Source: Paraburkholderia hospita (GTDB lineage: Bacteria; Pseudomonadota; Gammaproteobacteria; Burkholderiales; Burkholderiaceae). Taken from it: 64,000 nt of DNA. A program made the position numbers and the translations under genes. A model generated the notes under the pieces. The model worked only from the letters and a program-made list of their open reading frames with translations. It did no database searches and had not been told where the DNA came from. The DNA is taken from the NCBI RefSeq assembly GCF_002902965.1, contig NZ_CP026106.1, positions 2,604,001 through 2,668,000 on the forward strand, written 5' to 3'. Shown here piece by piece: positions 1 through 9,146 of this stretch (position 1 is its first letter; the number at the start of each line of letters is the position of its first letter).

Positions 1-199
1 CGATTCCCCAACGACGGCAATACTCCATGGTGCGGATGCCGACCATGTCCATCTTCGGCTGGAAGACGGTTCCGTCGCTCCGTTCGATCAGCACACAGGG
101 AATACCCCGCCAGCCGAGATCGCCCGCAAGGGAAAGACCAATCGGCCCCGCTCCGACAATGACGACCGGGGTGCGCCCGATCGCGTCTATTTGCGCCAT
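1..199 (-). CDS. FAD-dependent monooxygenase, N-terminal fragment (cut by window edge)
   Basis: The reading frame opens at an ATG at 199 and runs off the left edge, giving about 66 residues. They contain the dinucleotide-binding signature VIVGAGPIGLSLAGDL, followed about 20 residues later by an acidic residue (IERSDG). This matches the FAD ADP-binding fold of PheA/TfdB-type aromatic or polyketide hydroxylases. A GGAG sits 9 nt before the 199 start; in-frame ATGs at 214 and 217 are alternatives. The gene diverges from the transporter at 638, so they may share a control region. Substrate cannot be told from this piece. Confidence 0.8.
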   Translation of the reverse strand, partial: MAQIDAIGRTPVVIVGAGPIGLSLAGDLGWRGIPCVLIERSDGTVFQPKMDMVGIRTMEYCRRWGI

Positions 200-637
200 A
201 GCTGAATGCTCCATCATGCTCTACGTGTCGTATGAACTTACGTCGCACCGCTTCGCTTCCCGACAGCGGCACCTCGATGTGAAGCCACTCTAGCAAGCAC
301 TCCCGGGCCTCGACCAATACTGTTTGTGAAGGAATTCAGAGGATTTCCCTCTGACATGCAGACAAGGTTCTTCCTCTCACTGGATCGGAAAAACGTATTG
401 GTGGCGAGCCAATGTGCATGGCTATCCTGTGAAACAGTCGTCCGGTCGACACAGTCCGGCGCCCGATAAAAGACAAGATCAGGAGACACAGTCCCATGCC
501 AGCCAGCCGTTTCGATTAGTCGCATCGCGCGACATGTTTCAGCAGCTCGGCCTGCCGGCAAGTCCGGACGCGTGGCCGTCGATTCGCCGGTGCGCCGTGG
601 ACACTTCCCGACGGCGCCTCTTCTCCAAAGGCTCGCC
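200..637. other. divergent intergenic region with candidate operator
   Basis: This 438-bp gap separates the divergent FAD monooxygenase and spinster-type transporter. It holds an inverted repeat (TCAGAGG, 5-nt spacer, CCTCTGA) at 336-354 that could be a regulator site. It also has an AGGAG-preceded 7-codon frame at 496-519 (MPASRFD) that I do not consider a supported gene. No regulator gene is adjacent. Confidence 0.4.
336..354. promoter_or_regulatory. candidate operator, 7-bp inverted repeat
   Basis: TCAGAGG and CCTCTGA form a perfect inverted repeat around ATTTC, in the gap between the divergent monooxygenase and transporter. The position suits control of both. No cognate regulator is visible in the window. 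Confidence 0.3.
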
Positions 638-2293
638 ATGACGACGCATGAACGCCCCTGGTATCGCTGGTATGTACTGTTCATCCTGACGCTGATCTAT
701 GCATTCGGCTACATTGATCGCCAGATCGTGACTATCCTCGCGCCCTATCTGAAGAGGGACATGGGTATATCCGACGCGCAGCTCGGGTTACTGTATGGCA
801 CGTCTTTCGCGCTCTTCTACTGCGTGTTCGGTATTCCCCTCGCCCGTCTCGCTGACGGCTGGAGCCGCGTGCGCACACTCGCGCTCGGTCTTTCATTCTG
901 GTCGCTGATGACCGCCCTCTCCGGCCTGTCGCGTAACTTCGTGCAACTCGGCACCGCACGCATCGGTGTCGGCATCGGCGAAGCGAGTGCTACGCCTGCC
1001 GCCGTTTCGCTGCTCGGCGACTACTTCGAACGCGCACGGCGCGGTACGGTGCTCGCACTCTATTCGGTGGGCGTGTATGTCGGTGCCGGCGCATCGCTCG
1101 CGATAGGTGGCTCGATCGTATCGGCCTGGGAACACACCTATGCGCACGGCACCGCGCCGCTCGGTCTCACGGGATGGCAGGCGTCGTTCATTGGCGTCGG
1201 CGTACCGGGCATGCTGTTCGCGCTGATCGTGCTGCTGACGATTCGCGAGCCGGTGCGTGGCCGGCTCGACGCCGTGCCAGCCAGGAAAGACCCGCGTCCG
1301 TTCGCTCATGCACTGCGCGATCTCGGCTCGATGGTCCCGCCGTGGAGCTGGCTGCGTCTGCAGGCCCTCGGCGCGCCGCGCCGGGAATATCTGCGTAACT
1401 TCGTCTACCTGCTGTGTTCCGTTGCGTTGGTGGTCGTGGCGACATGGGGCACCAATCAGCTGCTCTCCGCGGGTCACAAGGCCGTGATCGCAACGGTCGG
1501 CGGCTTCGATGTCACCAGCAACCTCGTACAGTGGATTGCGATTGCCGTCGCGTTATACGTCTGCTCTAACTGGTACCAAGCCACGCGGCTCGGCGACGCC
1601 TACGCGCATCGTCTCATCACGGGATCACGGACCTTTGCGGCCGTCACTGTCGCCGGTGCATTTCTCGCGTTTGCGATGAATGCCGTCAACGCCTTCGTAT
1701 TCGTCTACGCAAGCCGCAATCTCGGGCTTACCGCGCAAGCGGGCCTGCATCTGGGCATGATCGCGATCATCGCGGGCGGCGCGGGAATCACTGCAAGTGG
1801 TTATCTGTGCGACTGGGCCAAGCGCAAGCACCCCTTTGGCCGTCTATATTTCGTCTGCGTGACCGCGTCGGCCTTCAGCGCGGCGAGCGTGCTGCAATAC
1901 CTCACGCATAGCGTCACGCTGTTCTATTGCGCATATGCCGTCGCGACGTTCTTTGTGCCGATGTGGTTTGGTCCGCTTCAGGCGACCACACAAGACCTCG
2001 TCATTCCGCGCCTGCGCGGCACGGCCTTCGCCGCGTTTTCGCTGGGACCCAACATTTTCGGTCTTGGCCTCGGTCCGTATTTCGTCGGACTCGTCAGCGA
2101 CGCTTCCGGTGACCTTCGGCTTGCAATTCTTTGCGCCATCGGCGTGCTGCCCATATCCATCGGTGCACTGCTGTTTGCCAGCCGTTCGCTGTTGCACGGA
2201 GAAGCCGCTGCTCACGCTGAGCTCGAACGCTTCAACGCCGAAACGAGCGAAGCCGAGCTCGTGGAAATGGGCGGACCGCAACTCACACACTGA
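638..2293 (+). CDS. MFS transporter, spinster-like family
   Basis: An inner-membrane secondary transporter of 551 residues. The N-terminus ([17 protein letters not shown]) is the spinster-type first helix with its D-R pair. The MFS loop 2-3 motif appears as [15 protein letters not shown], and [19 protein letters not shown] covers helix 4/5. About 12 hydrophobic helices are readable, with a long central loop near residues 200-260. I chose the ATG at 638 (AAAGG 6 nt upstream) over the longer open frame from 572, because the extra residues are not hydrophobic and have no ribosome site. It heads a plus-strand run with etfBA and an MmgE/PrpD gene, so it probably imports that pathway's organic acid or aromatic substrate. 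This substrate is inferred only. Confidence 0.85.
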   Translation: MTTHERPWYRWYVLFILTLIYAFGYIDRQIVTILAPYLKRDMGISDAQLGLLYGTSFALFYCVFGIPLARLADGWSRVRTLALGLSFWSLMTALSGLSRNFVQLGTARIGVGIGEASATPAAVSLLGDYFERARRGTVLALYSVGVYVGAGASLAIGGSIVSAWEHTYAHGTAPLGLTGWQASFIGVGVPGMLFALIVLLTIREPVRGRLDAVPARKDPRPFAHALRDLGSMVPPWSWLRLQALGAPRREYLRNFVYLLCSVALVVVATWGTNQLLSAGHKAVIATVGGFDVTSNLVQWIAIAVALYVCSNWYQATRLGDAYAHRLITGSRTFAAVTVAGAFLAFAMNAVNAFVFVYASRNLGLTAQAGLHLGMIAIIAGGAGITASGYLCDWAKRKHPFGRLYFVCVTASAFSAASVLQYLTHSVTLFYCAYAVATFFVPMWFGPLQATTQDLVIPRLRGTAFAAFSLGPNIFGLGLGPYFVGLVSDASGDLRLAILCAIGVLPISIGALLFASRSLLHGEAAAHAELERFNAETSEAELVEMGGPQLTH

Positions 2294-2430
2294 CCGTTTC
2301 GTCTCGCACCCGACCCGATACTTTTTCTCGATCGTTCGACAGGATTAAGCGATTGGAATTCATCGACGGTAAGTGTTCAACTTTGTTTCTGTCTCTCACG
2401 GATAAGGACTCAGGCAATGAGGTCGTCAGC

Positions 2431-3180
2431 ATGAAGGTATTGGTTACAGTCAAACGCGTCGTCGATCACAACGTGAAGGTGCGCGTCAAAACGGACTGCA
2501 GCGGCGTCGAACTCGACAACGTGAAAATGTCGATCAACCCCTTCTGCGAAATCGCCGTCGAAGAGGCCGTGCGTCTGAAGGAAAAAGGTATCGCGACGGA
2601 AGTCGTGGCCATCTCCATCGGACCCGCTGCCGCGCACGAGCAATTACGCACAGCGCTGGCGATTGGCGCAGACAGAGCGATTCTGGTCGAAACGGCAGAA
2701 AAACCCGGTGCGCTGGCCGTCGCCAAACTCCTGAAGGCGGTTGTCGAGCGCGAGCAACCGCAACTCGTGCTGCTCGGCAAGCAGGCTATCGACAGCGACA
2801 ACAATCAGACGGGCCAGATGCTCGCCGCCTTGATGGGCTGGCCGCAAGGCACATTCGCTTCGGCCATCGACGTCACGGCGCAGCGCGTGACGGTTACACG
2901 GGAAGTAGACGGCGGCCTGCAAACGGTCTCGCTGAAGTTGCCCGCCGTTGTGACGGCCGACCTGCGACTCAACGAGCCGCGTTACACGACGCTGCCCAAT
3001 ATCATGAAGGCGAAGAAGAAGCCATTCGAAACGCTGGCGGCGAGCACGCTTGGAACGCCCATCGACACGACGCTCAGAACACTGCGTGTCGAACCTCCGG
3101 CGGAGCGCAGCGCGGGCGTCAAGGTGGAATCCGTCGCGCAACTGGTCGACAGGTTGAAGACCGAAGCAAAGGTGATCTGA
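2431..3180 (+). CDS. etfB: electron transfer flavoprotein, beta subunit
   Basis: Small subunit (249 residues, normal length) of the heterodimeric electron transfer flavoprotein. ETF takes electrons from acyl-CoA or other flavin dehydrogenases and passes them to ETF:quinone oxidoreductase. The start [20 protein letters not shown] and the AMP-binding segment around [19 protein letters not shown] are typical, as is [29 protein letters not shown] lies 8 nt before the ATG at 2431. It overlaps etfA by one base (TGATG). Lying among catabolic genes, it is probably a pathway-dedicated copy and not the housekeeping pair, although the window cannot show whether another pair exists. Confidence 0.95.
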   Translation: MKVLVTVKRVVDHNVKVRVKTDCSGVELDNVKMSINPFCEIAVEEAVRLKEKGIATEVVAISIGPAAAHEQLRTALAIGADRAILVETAEKPGALAVAKLLKAVVEREQPQLVLLGKQAIDSDNNQTGQMLAALMGWPQGTFASAIDVTAQRVTVTREVDGGLQTVSLKLPAVVTADLRLNEPRYTTLPNIMKAKKKPFETLAASTLGTPIDTTLRTLRVEPPAERSAGVKVESVAQLVDRLKTEAKVI

Positions 3181-4109
3181 TGGCCATTCTCGTAATCGCA
3201 GAACATGCGAAAGGCGCGCTCGGCGCGGCGACATTGAACACGGTCGCGGCTGCTCATGCAATTGGCGGCGACATCACGATGCTGGTGGCGGGGCATCAGG
3301 TGCAGGACGTCGCGCAGCATGCCGCCCGCATCGCGCACGTCAAGACGGTGCTCGTCGCCGACCATGCAGCGTATCTGCATCAATTGCCGGAGAATGTTGC
3401 CCCGCTCGTCGTATCGCTAGCGGCGAGCTTCAGCCACATTCTCTGCGCTGCAAACTCACAGGGCAAAAACGTGTTGCCGCGTATCGCGGCGCTGCTCGAT
3501 ACAGATCCCGTTTCAGACGTCGTCGCTATTCTTTCCGGCGACACGTTCAAGCGTCCCATCTATGCGGGCAATGCGCTCGCGATCGTGCAGTCATCCGCAC
3601 CGGTCAAGTGCGCGACCGTGCGTGCAACAGCATTCGAGCCAGTGGATGCAACGGCTGGCAACGCGGACATCGTATCCGTCGAGTTCGCGATGGATGCTGG
3701 CACATCGGCTTTCGTCGACGAAAAGTTGGCGAACTCGGATCGCCCCGATCTGAATGCCGCTGCGATCGTCGTGAGCGGTGGCCGCGGCATGCAAAGCGCC
3801 GAACAGTTCTCTCTGCTCTACCCGTTGGCCGACAGGCTCGGCGCAGCCGTGGGCGCATCGCGCGCGGCCGTTGATGCCGGCTTCGCGCCGAACGATCTGC
3901 AGGTCGGACAGACGGGGAAGATCGTCGCGCCACAGTTGTACGTCGCTGTCGGCATTTCCGGTGCGATTCAGCATCTGGCCGGAATGAAAGACTCAAGGGT
4001 GATCGTCGCCATCAACAAGGATGCGGACGCGCCGATCTTCCAGATTGCGGACTATGGTCTCGTCGGCGATCTGTTTGAGGCGCTGCCGCAACTGCAGGCT
4101 GCGCTTTGA
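3180..4109 (+). CDS. etfA: electron transfer flavoprotein, alpha subunit
   Basis: Large ETF subunit (309 residues, normal length) that carries the FAD. The C-terminal FAD domain shows [32 protein letters not shown] and [17 protein letters not shown], the family signature. Its ATG shares a base with the etfB stop, so the two are translationally coupled and would be made in equal amounts. No acyl-CoA dehydrogenase or ETF-quinone oxidoreductase gene is present nearby. The electron donor must therefore be encoded elsewhere, or be an unusual flavoenzyme from this locus. Confidence 0.95.
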   Translation: MAILVIAEHAKGALGAATLNTVAAAHAIGGDITMLVAGHQVQDVAQHAARIAHVKTVLVADHAAYLHQLPENVAPLVVSLAASFSHILCAANSQGKNVLPRIAALLDTDPVSDVVAILSGDTFKRPIYAGNALAIVQSSAPVKCATVRATAFEPVDATAGNADIVSVEFAMDAGTSAFVDEKLANSDRPDLNAAAIVVSGGRGMQSAEQFSLLYPLADRLGAAVGASRAAVDAGFAPNDLQVGQTGKIVAPQLYVAVGISGAIQHLAGMKDSRVIVAINKDADAPIFQIADYGLVGDLFEALPQLQAAL

Positions 4110-4228
4110 CTTCAAGGTCTTGAACGAGAACCTCGCCTCGTCGTGTGCGGGGCGAGGCTGGCATCCATTGCAACGCATGCCGACCGCTTTAACCGCTTGC
4201 ACCACTGCCTCCTTCAGGAGTTGCCGAC

Positions 4229-5707
4229 ATGACCACACTGACGCAAACACTCGCAGATTTCGCCGTTCAAACGCGTTTCGAAGACCTGCCTCAACCTGTC
4301 GTGCACGAAGCCAAACGCCTGCTGCTCGATACAATAGGCTGTGCGCTCGGTGCAATCGAAACGACAAGCGGCAAGATCGCGCTGGAATACGTGAGCATGC
4401 TCGGCGGAACGCCCCACGCGACCGTCGTGGGATCAGACCGGCGCAGTTCGGCTAGGGCTGCCGCCTACGCAAACGCGCGCCTCGCCAATGTGCTCGATGC
4501 CGACGACACCTTTCCCACTTCGACGCACTTCGGCAACGCGACCGTGTTCTCAGCACTGGCGTTGGCGGAACTGGATAAGCGTAGCGGCCGCGACCTGCTC
4601 GGCGCAATCGCTGTGGGCTTCGACGTCGGCGCGCGGATCGGCAGTTGGATGGGCGCGCCGATGCAGATCGAAAACGGCAAGGTGATCGGCTGGAATGAAC
4701 TGGGCGGCCCGGCGGCGACCATTACGTGGGCCGCGATTGGTGCGTCGACGCATATTGCGCGTCTGGACGGTCGGCAGGCCAATCACGCATTCGGCATTGG
4801 CGGCAGTAATTCGCCTCAACCCACGTTGCGCAAGTGGGCGGAATCTATCGAACAGCCGATGTACAAGTACGCCGACGCGGGTTGGTGCGCGGAGATCGGT
4901 GTTTCGTCCGCACTGCTGGCGCGATTGGGTAGCACGGGCTTCAAGCATATTCTCGACGGCGAGAATGCGTTCTGGAAGTTCTACGGGTCACCTACCCATG
5001 ACGACCACGCACTACTGGCAGGGCTCGGCACCGACTGGCAGATTCTCAACACGACATACAAGCCTTGGCCCTGCTGTCGCTGGATTCATCATCCGTTGAC
5101 CGCGTTTGCGCAATTGCTCGATCAACATGCTCTGCGGCCAGATGAAATCACGCGTGTAGTGGTCCGCGCCAATCCGTTTGCCCTTACGCCTATTTTTCGT
5201 GAGCAGCATCCTCGCGATCTGCTGAGCGCCGAGTTCAGCCACGCGCACGCGCTCGCCGCGCTGGCGCACGGGATTCCAGCGGGTCCGCGCTGGTACGCAG
5301 CCGCAACGATGGATGATCCGCGCATCGCCGCGTTCCGCGAACGCGTGACCGTTGTGCCCGAACCATCGTCGTCGAATATCGCCGAATGGATGACGGGCGG
5401 CCAGTGGCGTGGCGTGCCGGGTGGTGTCGACATTCACGCCCGCGGGACGATCTTCAGCGCGACCGCCGACAACGCGATCGGCGATCCGTGGACGGGCGCG
5501 ACCCGATTCACCGACGAGCAGATCACGCGGAAATTTGGTGTGATGGTCGGTCTCGATGTCAACGGCGACGGCGGCGACGAACTTCGGCGCGCGGCGCGCG
5601 ACGTCGCTGACGTGGTCATGTCACTCGATGAATTGCCCGTCGAGCGTCTTACTGCCAGCCTTGACGCACTATCCCGGTCGATGCGTGCGCAGGGAGTCGA
5701 AGCGTGA
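4229..5707 (+). CDS. MmgE/PrpD family protein
   Basis: A 492-residue member of the MmgE/PrpD fold, which includes 2-methylcitrate dehydratase, cis-aconitate decarboxylase and iminodisuccinate epimerase. The N-terminus (EAKRLLLDTIGCALGA) and the helical region with NARLANVLDADDTF are characteristic. The C-terminal lid domain starts near residue 270 (TTYKPWPCCRWIHHPLTA). AGGAG precedes the ATG at 4229. The stop overlaps the GTG start of the next transporter (GTGA), so the two are co-translated. The family catalyses elimination, decarboxylation or epimerisation on carboxylic acids. The exact reaction here is unknown; no prpB/prpC neighbours exist, so a methylcitrate role is unlikely. Confidence 0.85.
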   Translation: MTTLTQTLADFAVQTRFEDLPQPVVHEAKRLLLDTIGCALGAIETTSGKIALEYVSMLGGTPHATVVGSDRRSSARAAAYANARLANVLDADDTFPTSTHFGNATVFSALALAELDKRSGRDLLGAIAVGFDVGARIGSWMGAPMQIENGKVIGWNELGGPAATITWAAIGASTHIARLDGRQANHAFGIGGSNSPQPTLRKWAESIEQPMYKYADAGWCAEIGVSSALLARLGSTGFKHILDGENAFWKFYGSPTHDDHALLAGLGTDWQILNTTYKPWPCCRWIHHPLTAFAQLLDQHALRPDEITRVVVRANPFALTPIFREQHPRDLLSAEFSHAHALAALAHGIPAGPRWYAAATMDDPRIAAFRERVTVVPEPSSSNIAEWMTGGQWRGVPGGVDIHARGTIFSATADNAIGDPWTGATRFTDEQITRKFGVMVGLDVNGDGGDELRRAARDVADVVMSLDELPVERLTASLDALSRSMRAQGVEA

Positions 5708-6942
5708 GCGAAACCGGCCATGCGGACGCTACTGCAACCGATATCGAGGCGCGCGCCGCTGTGCCGCTCCTGCTGGCGCCCCCCTTCTTCATGCTGGTCT
5801 GCATCACGCTGTGCGGCACGTTTCCGCTACATGTGTTCATCCCTGCGTTGCCATCGGCGGCGCATGATCTCGGCGCTTCGACGTCATCCATTGGCGCGAC
5901 CATCACGCTCTATGTGATCGGTTTGTCGATCGGACAACTGGTGTATGGCCCGCTTTCCGATCGATACGGCCGACGGCCCGTGCTCCTGGCCGGCCTCGTG
6001 CTTTTTACACTCGCCAGTCTCGGCGCGGCCATTGCGCCGACGCTCGAAGCGCTCGAATTTGCACGTGTCGCCCAGGCGTTCGGTGGATGTTCCGGTCTCG
6101 TGCTCGGCCGCGCCATTGCGCGCGACGTCAGCGGTGCGATCACGCTGATCCGCAGGCTTGCTTCGCTCAGCATCGCTATGGCGGCAGCAACGGCCATCGC
6201 CCCCGTGATCGGCGCGCTACTGGTCGAGCATCTTGGGTGGAGAGCCATTTTCTTTGCACTCAGCGCGGTCAACGCAACCGTCCTGCTGTGCGTCTGGTTC
6301 ACGGTTCCAGAAACGCGCGCGGTCTCGGGTCATCACACGTTGGCTCGTTATCTGGCTGGCTATGCACGCCTGCTCAGATCGCCTGCGTTCGTCTCGCACA
6401 CTCTTGGCGGCGCAAGCGCGGGCACGGGGATCTATGCGTTCCTCTCCGCTTCCCCGTTTATTCTCGAGTCGCATTTCGGACTCTCGGGAGCGGCGTTTGG
6501 CTGTGCATATGGTGTGTTGGTGGTCGGACTCGCATGCGGGCAGACCACGGCGAAACGGATTGCGGGCAAAGTGCCTGCGCGCACCGCGCTGATCTCGTCG
6601 AGTCTCATCATGGCGGCAGCGGCCGCGAGTCTTGTGGTTGCGTATGCGGCGCACGAATGGACGGTCGTGACTGTCATGGCGCCGATGATCGTCATGTTCT
6701 ACGCGACTGGCCTGTCCAGCCCTTTCGCGATCAGCGGCGCGCTCGATGTCGATGCGTCGGTGGTGGGTGCGGCGGCGGGACTCTACGGCAGTTTGCAAAT
6801 GGGCTACGGCGCGTTTTGCACGGCTGCGGCCGGCTTCTGGCCGGATAATCCCGCCGTATCGATGATCGCCACCCTGGCTCTGTCCAGCGCAATCGCGTGG
6901 CTGTCGTTCAAGTCTGCGCCGCGTCCATTGTCTGCGAAGTGA
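5704..6942 (+). CDS. MFS transporter, Bcr/CflA type
   Basis: A 412-residue 12-helix transporter with the Bcr/CflA drug-efflux layout. It has an early FPLHVFIPALPSAAHDLG segment, the loop 2-3 motif GPLSDRYGRRPVLLAG, and RVAQAFGGCSGLVLGRAIARD in helix 4-5, which corresponds to the drug:H+ antiporter motif region. It begins with GTG at 5704, overlapping the stop of the MmgE/PrpD gene by 4 nt. As last gene of the etf operon it may export a product or toxic intermediate rather than a drug. Confidence 0.85.
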   Translation: MSETGHADATATDIEARAAVPLLLAPPFFMLVCITLCGTFPLHVFIPALPSAAHDLGASTSSIGATITLYVIGLSIGQLVYGPLSDRYGRRPVLLAGLVLFTLASLGAAIAPTLEALEFARVAQAFGGCSGLVLGRAIARDVSGAITLIRRLASLSIAMAAATAIAPVIGALLVEHLGWRAIFFALSAVNATVLLCVWFTVPETRAVSGHHTLARYLAGYARLLRSPAFVSHTLGGASAGTGIYAFLSASPFILESHFGLSGAAFGCAYGVLVVGLACGQTTAKRIAGKVPARTALISSSLIMAAAAASLVVAYAAHEWTVVTVMAPMIVMFYATGLSSPFAISGALDVDASVVGAAAGLYGSLQMGYGAFCTAAAGFWPDNPAVSMIATLALSSAIAWLSFKSAPRPLSAK

Positions 6943-6964
6943 AGCGAGACTGCCGATCGAGCTC

Positions 6965-6990
6965 CGGCGCCGTAGCGATGGCCGGCGCCG
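6965..6990. terminator. GC-rich hairpin between convergent genes
   Basis: CGGCGCC and GGCGCCG form a 7-bp stem in the 51-bp gap between convergent genes ending at 6942 and 6994. There is no T-run, so intrinsic termination is uncertain. Confidence 0.25.
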
Positions 6991-6993
6991 CGA

Positions 6994-7791
6994 TCAAGCC
7001 ACTGCACCGCCGTCTACCGGCAACGACACGCCGACAACAAAGCTGGCCGCGTCAGAACACAACCATGCAATGCATTCGGCGACTTCTTTGGGTTCGCCTA
7101 TGCGGCCCAACGGATTCATCGTTCTGGCCAGCTCAGGCAGACGTTCCCCGAATTTGCTTTCGACAAAAGGTGTCTGCACGAGGCCTGGGCACACCGCGTT
7201 AATACGTATGCCACACGGTGCGTAGTCGATGGCCGCCGACCGGGTCAGTCCGAGCACGCCGTGCTTGCTGGCTGTGTAGATAGCAAGCCGCGGCTTGCCC
7301 ACCAGTCCCGTGCGCGACGAGACATTGACGATCGCGCCACGGCCGGCTGGCAGCATCGCGCTAATTTCGTGTTGCATCGATAGCCAGACGCCACGCAGAT
7401 TGATCGATATCAGGCGCTCCCATTGTTCACTTGAAGCATCGACCAGATCGATGGACGTTTCGGACACGCCGGCGTTGTTGACCGCGCAGTCGATCCGCCC
7501 GTATTCACTCATGGTCCGCGCGACCATTGATTCGACGGAAGCCGGGGAAGTGATATCGGTTTCCACGAACAACGCTTTCCGACGCTCGCGGCTGAGGCGA
7601 GTCGCAAGCGCGTTGCCCTCTTCGCAACAACGATCGGCGATTACGACACATGCGCCTTCGCTCGCCAGCAATTCCGCAGTCGCCTTGCCGATTCCGGACG
7701 CACCGCCTGTAATCAATGCGATCTTGTTCAAGAAGCGCGGCGTGCTGCGCGCCGCAACCGTCGTGTCATTCGTTGTTGAAGTTGTTGTCAC
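6994..7791 (-). CDS. SDR family NAD(P)-dependent oxidoreductase
   Basis: A classical short-chain dehydrogenase of about 265 residues. It shows the cofactor motif ITGGASGIGKATAELLASEG with a following ADR (Asp at the end of beta-2, hinting at NAD), the NNAG motif, VSSRTGLVG with the catalytic Ser, and YTASKHG with the Tyr-Lys pair. The C-terminus ends PVDGGAVA. I prefer the GTG at 7791, which has GGAG 8 nt upstream; a GTG at 7800 is also in frame. It lies about 60 bp downstream of the P450 on the same strand, so it probably oxidises or reduces the hydroxylated product. Confidence 0.85.
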   Translation of the reverse strand: MTTTSTTNDTTVAARSTPRFLNKIALITGGASGIGKATAELLASEGACVVIADRCCEEGNALATRLSRERRKALFVETDITSPASVESMVARTMSEYGRIDCAVNNAGVSETSIDLVDASSEQWERLISINLRGVWLSMQHEISAMLPAGRGAIVNVSSRTGLVGKPRLAIYTASKHGVLGLTRSAAIDYAPCGIRINAVCPGLVQTPFVESKFGERLPELARTMNPLGRIGEPKEVAECIAWLCSDAASFVVGVSLPVDGGAVA

Positions 7792-7850
7792 GCACGCCAC
7801 TCCACAGAAACGCCTTCAGGAAGTGCTCCGGCACGCCGGTGCGAAAGTAC

Positions 7851-9083
7851 TCACCACGTAACGGGCAACGTTTCCAGCCGATAGACTTGCGAAGTGCTGT
7901 TGAACGTGAGCGCTTCGACAGGGACGGCAAGCTTCAATTCGGGCAGACGTTTGAACAGCATGCCAAATACTGTATGCAATTCAAGCCGCGCAAGCGGTTG
8001 CCCGAGGCATTGGTGAATACCATAAGCAAAGGCTACATGTTCCTGCGGGTTACGATGAATATCGAAGCTATCGGGATTCGGGAATACGGCTGGATCGCGG
8101 TTTGCAGCGAAGATCAGGGGATATACCCCTTCTCCGGCGAGAATCTGCTGACCGCCAATCATCACGTTCCCAGTCGCCACACGAGCCGAGTTGAAATGCG
8201 CGATGGTATGAAAACGTAGCATCTCTTCGACAGCACTCGACAGCAACGACGGATCAGCCTCAAGCTCAGCGCGCTGATCCGGGTTCATCAATAGCGACAG
8301 CGTGCCGAGCCCGATCTGGCTGCTGGTCGTCCCGTGTCCCGCCGAATACAACAGCGACGCAATCCGCACCACCTCTTCCCGCGTCACATTGCCGGGGAGA
8401 ATCTGCTCGATGACGAGGCGGCTCAGCATGTCGCTGCCATCGCCAGGGTCGGCTTCCTTTTGCGCGATGATCTGGCCGAGGTGAGCTTCCATTCTACGCA
8501 CAGCCTGCTGGACCACCTCAGGCGATGCAGTGTGATCGTTTCGGGTGTTGCTCCATGTGCCGAGCGTCGCGTGATCTTCGTACGGCACGCCAAGCAGCGC
8601 GGAAATAACCATGGACGGAAGCGGCTGCGAAAAATGCTTGACGAAGTCGACGGGCGGCCCGTGCTCAACCATCCCGTCGATCAGTTCATCGACGAGTTTC
8701 CGCACCATTGGACGCAGGTCGCTCATCCTTTTTTGCATGAAGTCCTTCGTCAGCATGCGGCGAAACCGTGCATGATCGGGGTCGTCCATATTGATGAATG
8801 CCTGGCGCGAACGCGCCTGCACGGCGCGCGCCGGAGAGATCGACGGATAGCCGGGACGGAAAGGGTCGACGCTGAAATGCGGGCTTCCGAGGATGGCACG
8901 AACATCGTCCCACCGCGTCGCAATCCACGCGGTCGAGCCATCCCATAACGTGACCTTGGCGAGCGGCTGCTCGGCGCGCAGATGCGCGTATTCGAGTGGA
9001 GGGTTGAGCGGGTTACCACGCCGTTGAAATGGAAACTCGCGTTCTGTGTCGTCTTGAACCAATACGTCTAAATCCTTTTGCAC
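7851..9083 (-). CDS. cytochrome P450, CYP105/CYP55-like
   Basis: A soluble bacterial P450 of 410 residues. It has the ExxR motif (EMLR), the heme-binding loop FAYGIHQCLGQ with Cys359 as thiolate ligand, and an I-helix segment AGHGTT at 248-253. The usual acidic residue before the I-helix threonine is Gly251, which is unusual (see findings). Several stretches (MDDPDHARFRRML, LLGVPYEDHATL) resemble the CYP105 and fungal nitric-oxide-reductase CYP55 group. It starts at GTG 9083 with AGAGG 7 nt upstream. No ferredoxin or reductase gene is adjacent. It is probably co-transcribed with the ACS transporter upstream and the SDR downstream. Confidence 0.92.
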   Translation of the reverse strand: MQKDLDVLVQDDTEREFPFQRRGNPLNPPLEYAHLRAEQPLAKVTLWDGSTAWIATRWDDVRAILGSPHFSVDPFRPGYPSISPARAVQARSRQAFINMDDPDHARFRRMLTKDFMQKRMSDLRPMVRKLVDELIDGMVEHGPPVDFVKHFSQPLPSMVISALLGVPYEDHATLGTWSNTRNDHTASPEVVQQAVRRMEAHLGQIIAQKEADPGDGSDMLSRLVIEQILPGNVTREEVVRIASLLYSAGHGTTSSQIGLGTLSLLMNPDQRAELEADPSLLSSAVEEMLRFHTIAHFNSARVATGNVMIGGQQILAGEGVYPLIFAANRDPAVFPNPDSFDIHRNPQEHVAFAYGIHQCLGQPLARLELHTVFGMLFKRLPELKLAVPVEALTFNSTSQVYRLETLPVTW

Positions 9084-9146
9084 AGTTACCTCTTCGAAGG
9101 TGATCCAGGTTTGACAGTGCAGCAGCGCTGCACTGTCGCGTATCTG

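Noticed and set aside
496..519. Seven-codon frame with an upstream AGGAG, possible leader peptide
   Set aside because: No attenuator hairpin follows and the codons show no regulatory bias, so it is probably chance.
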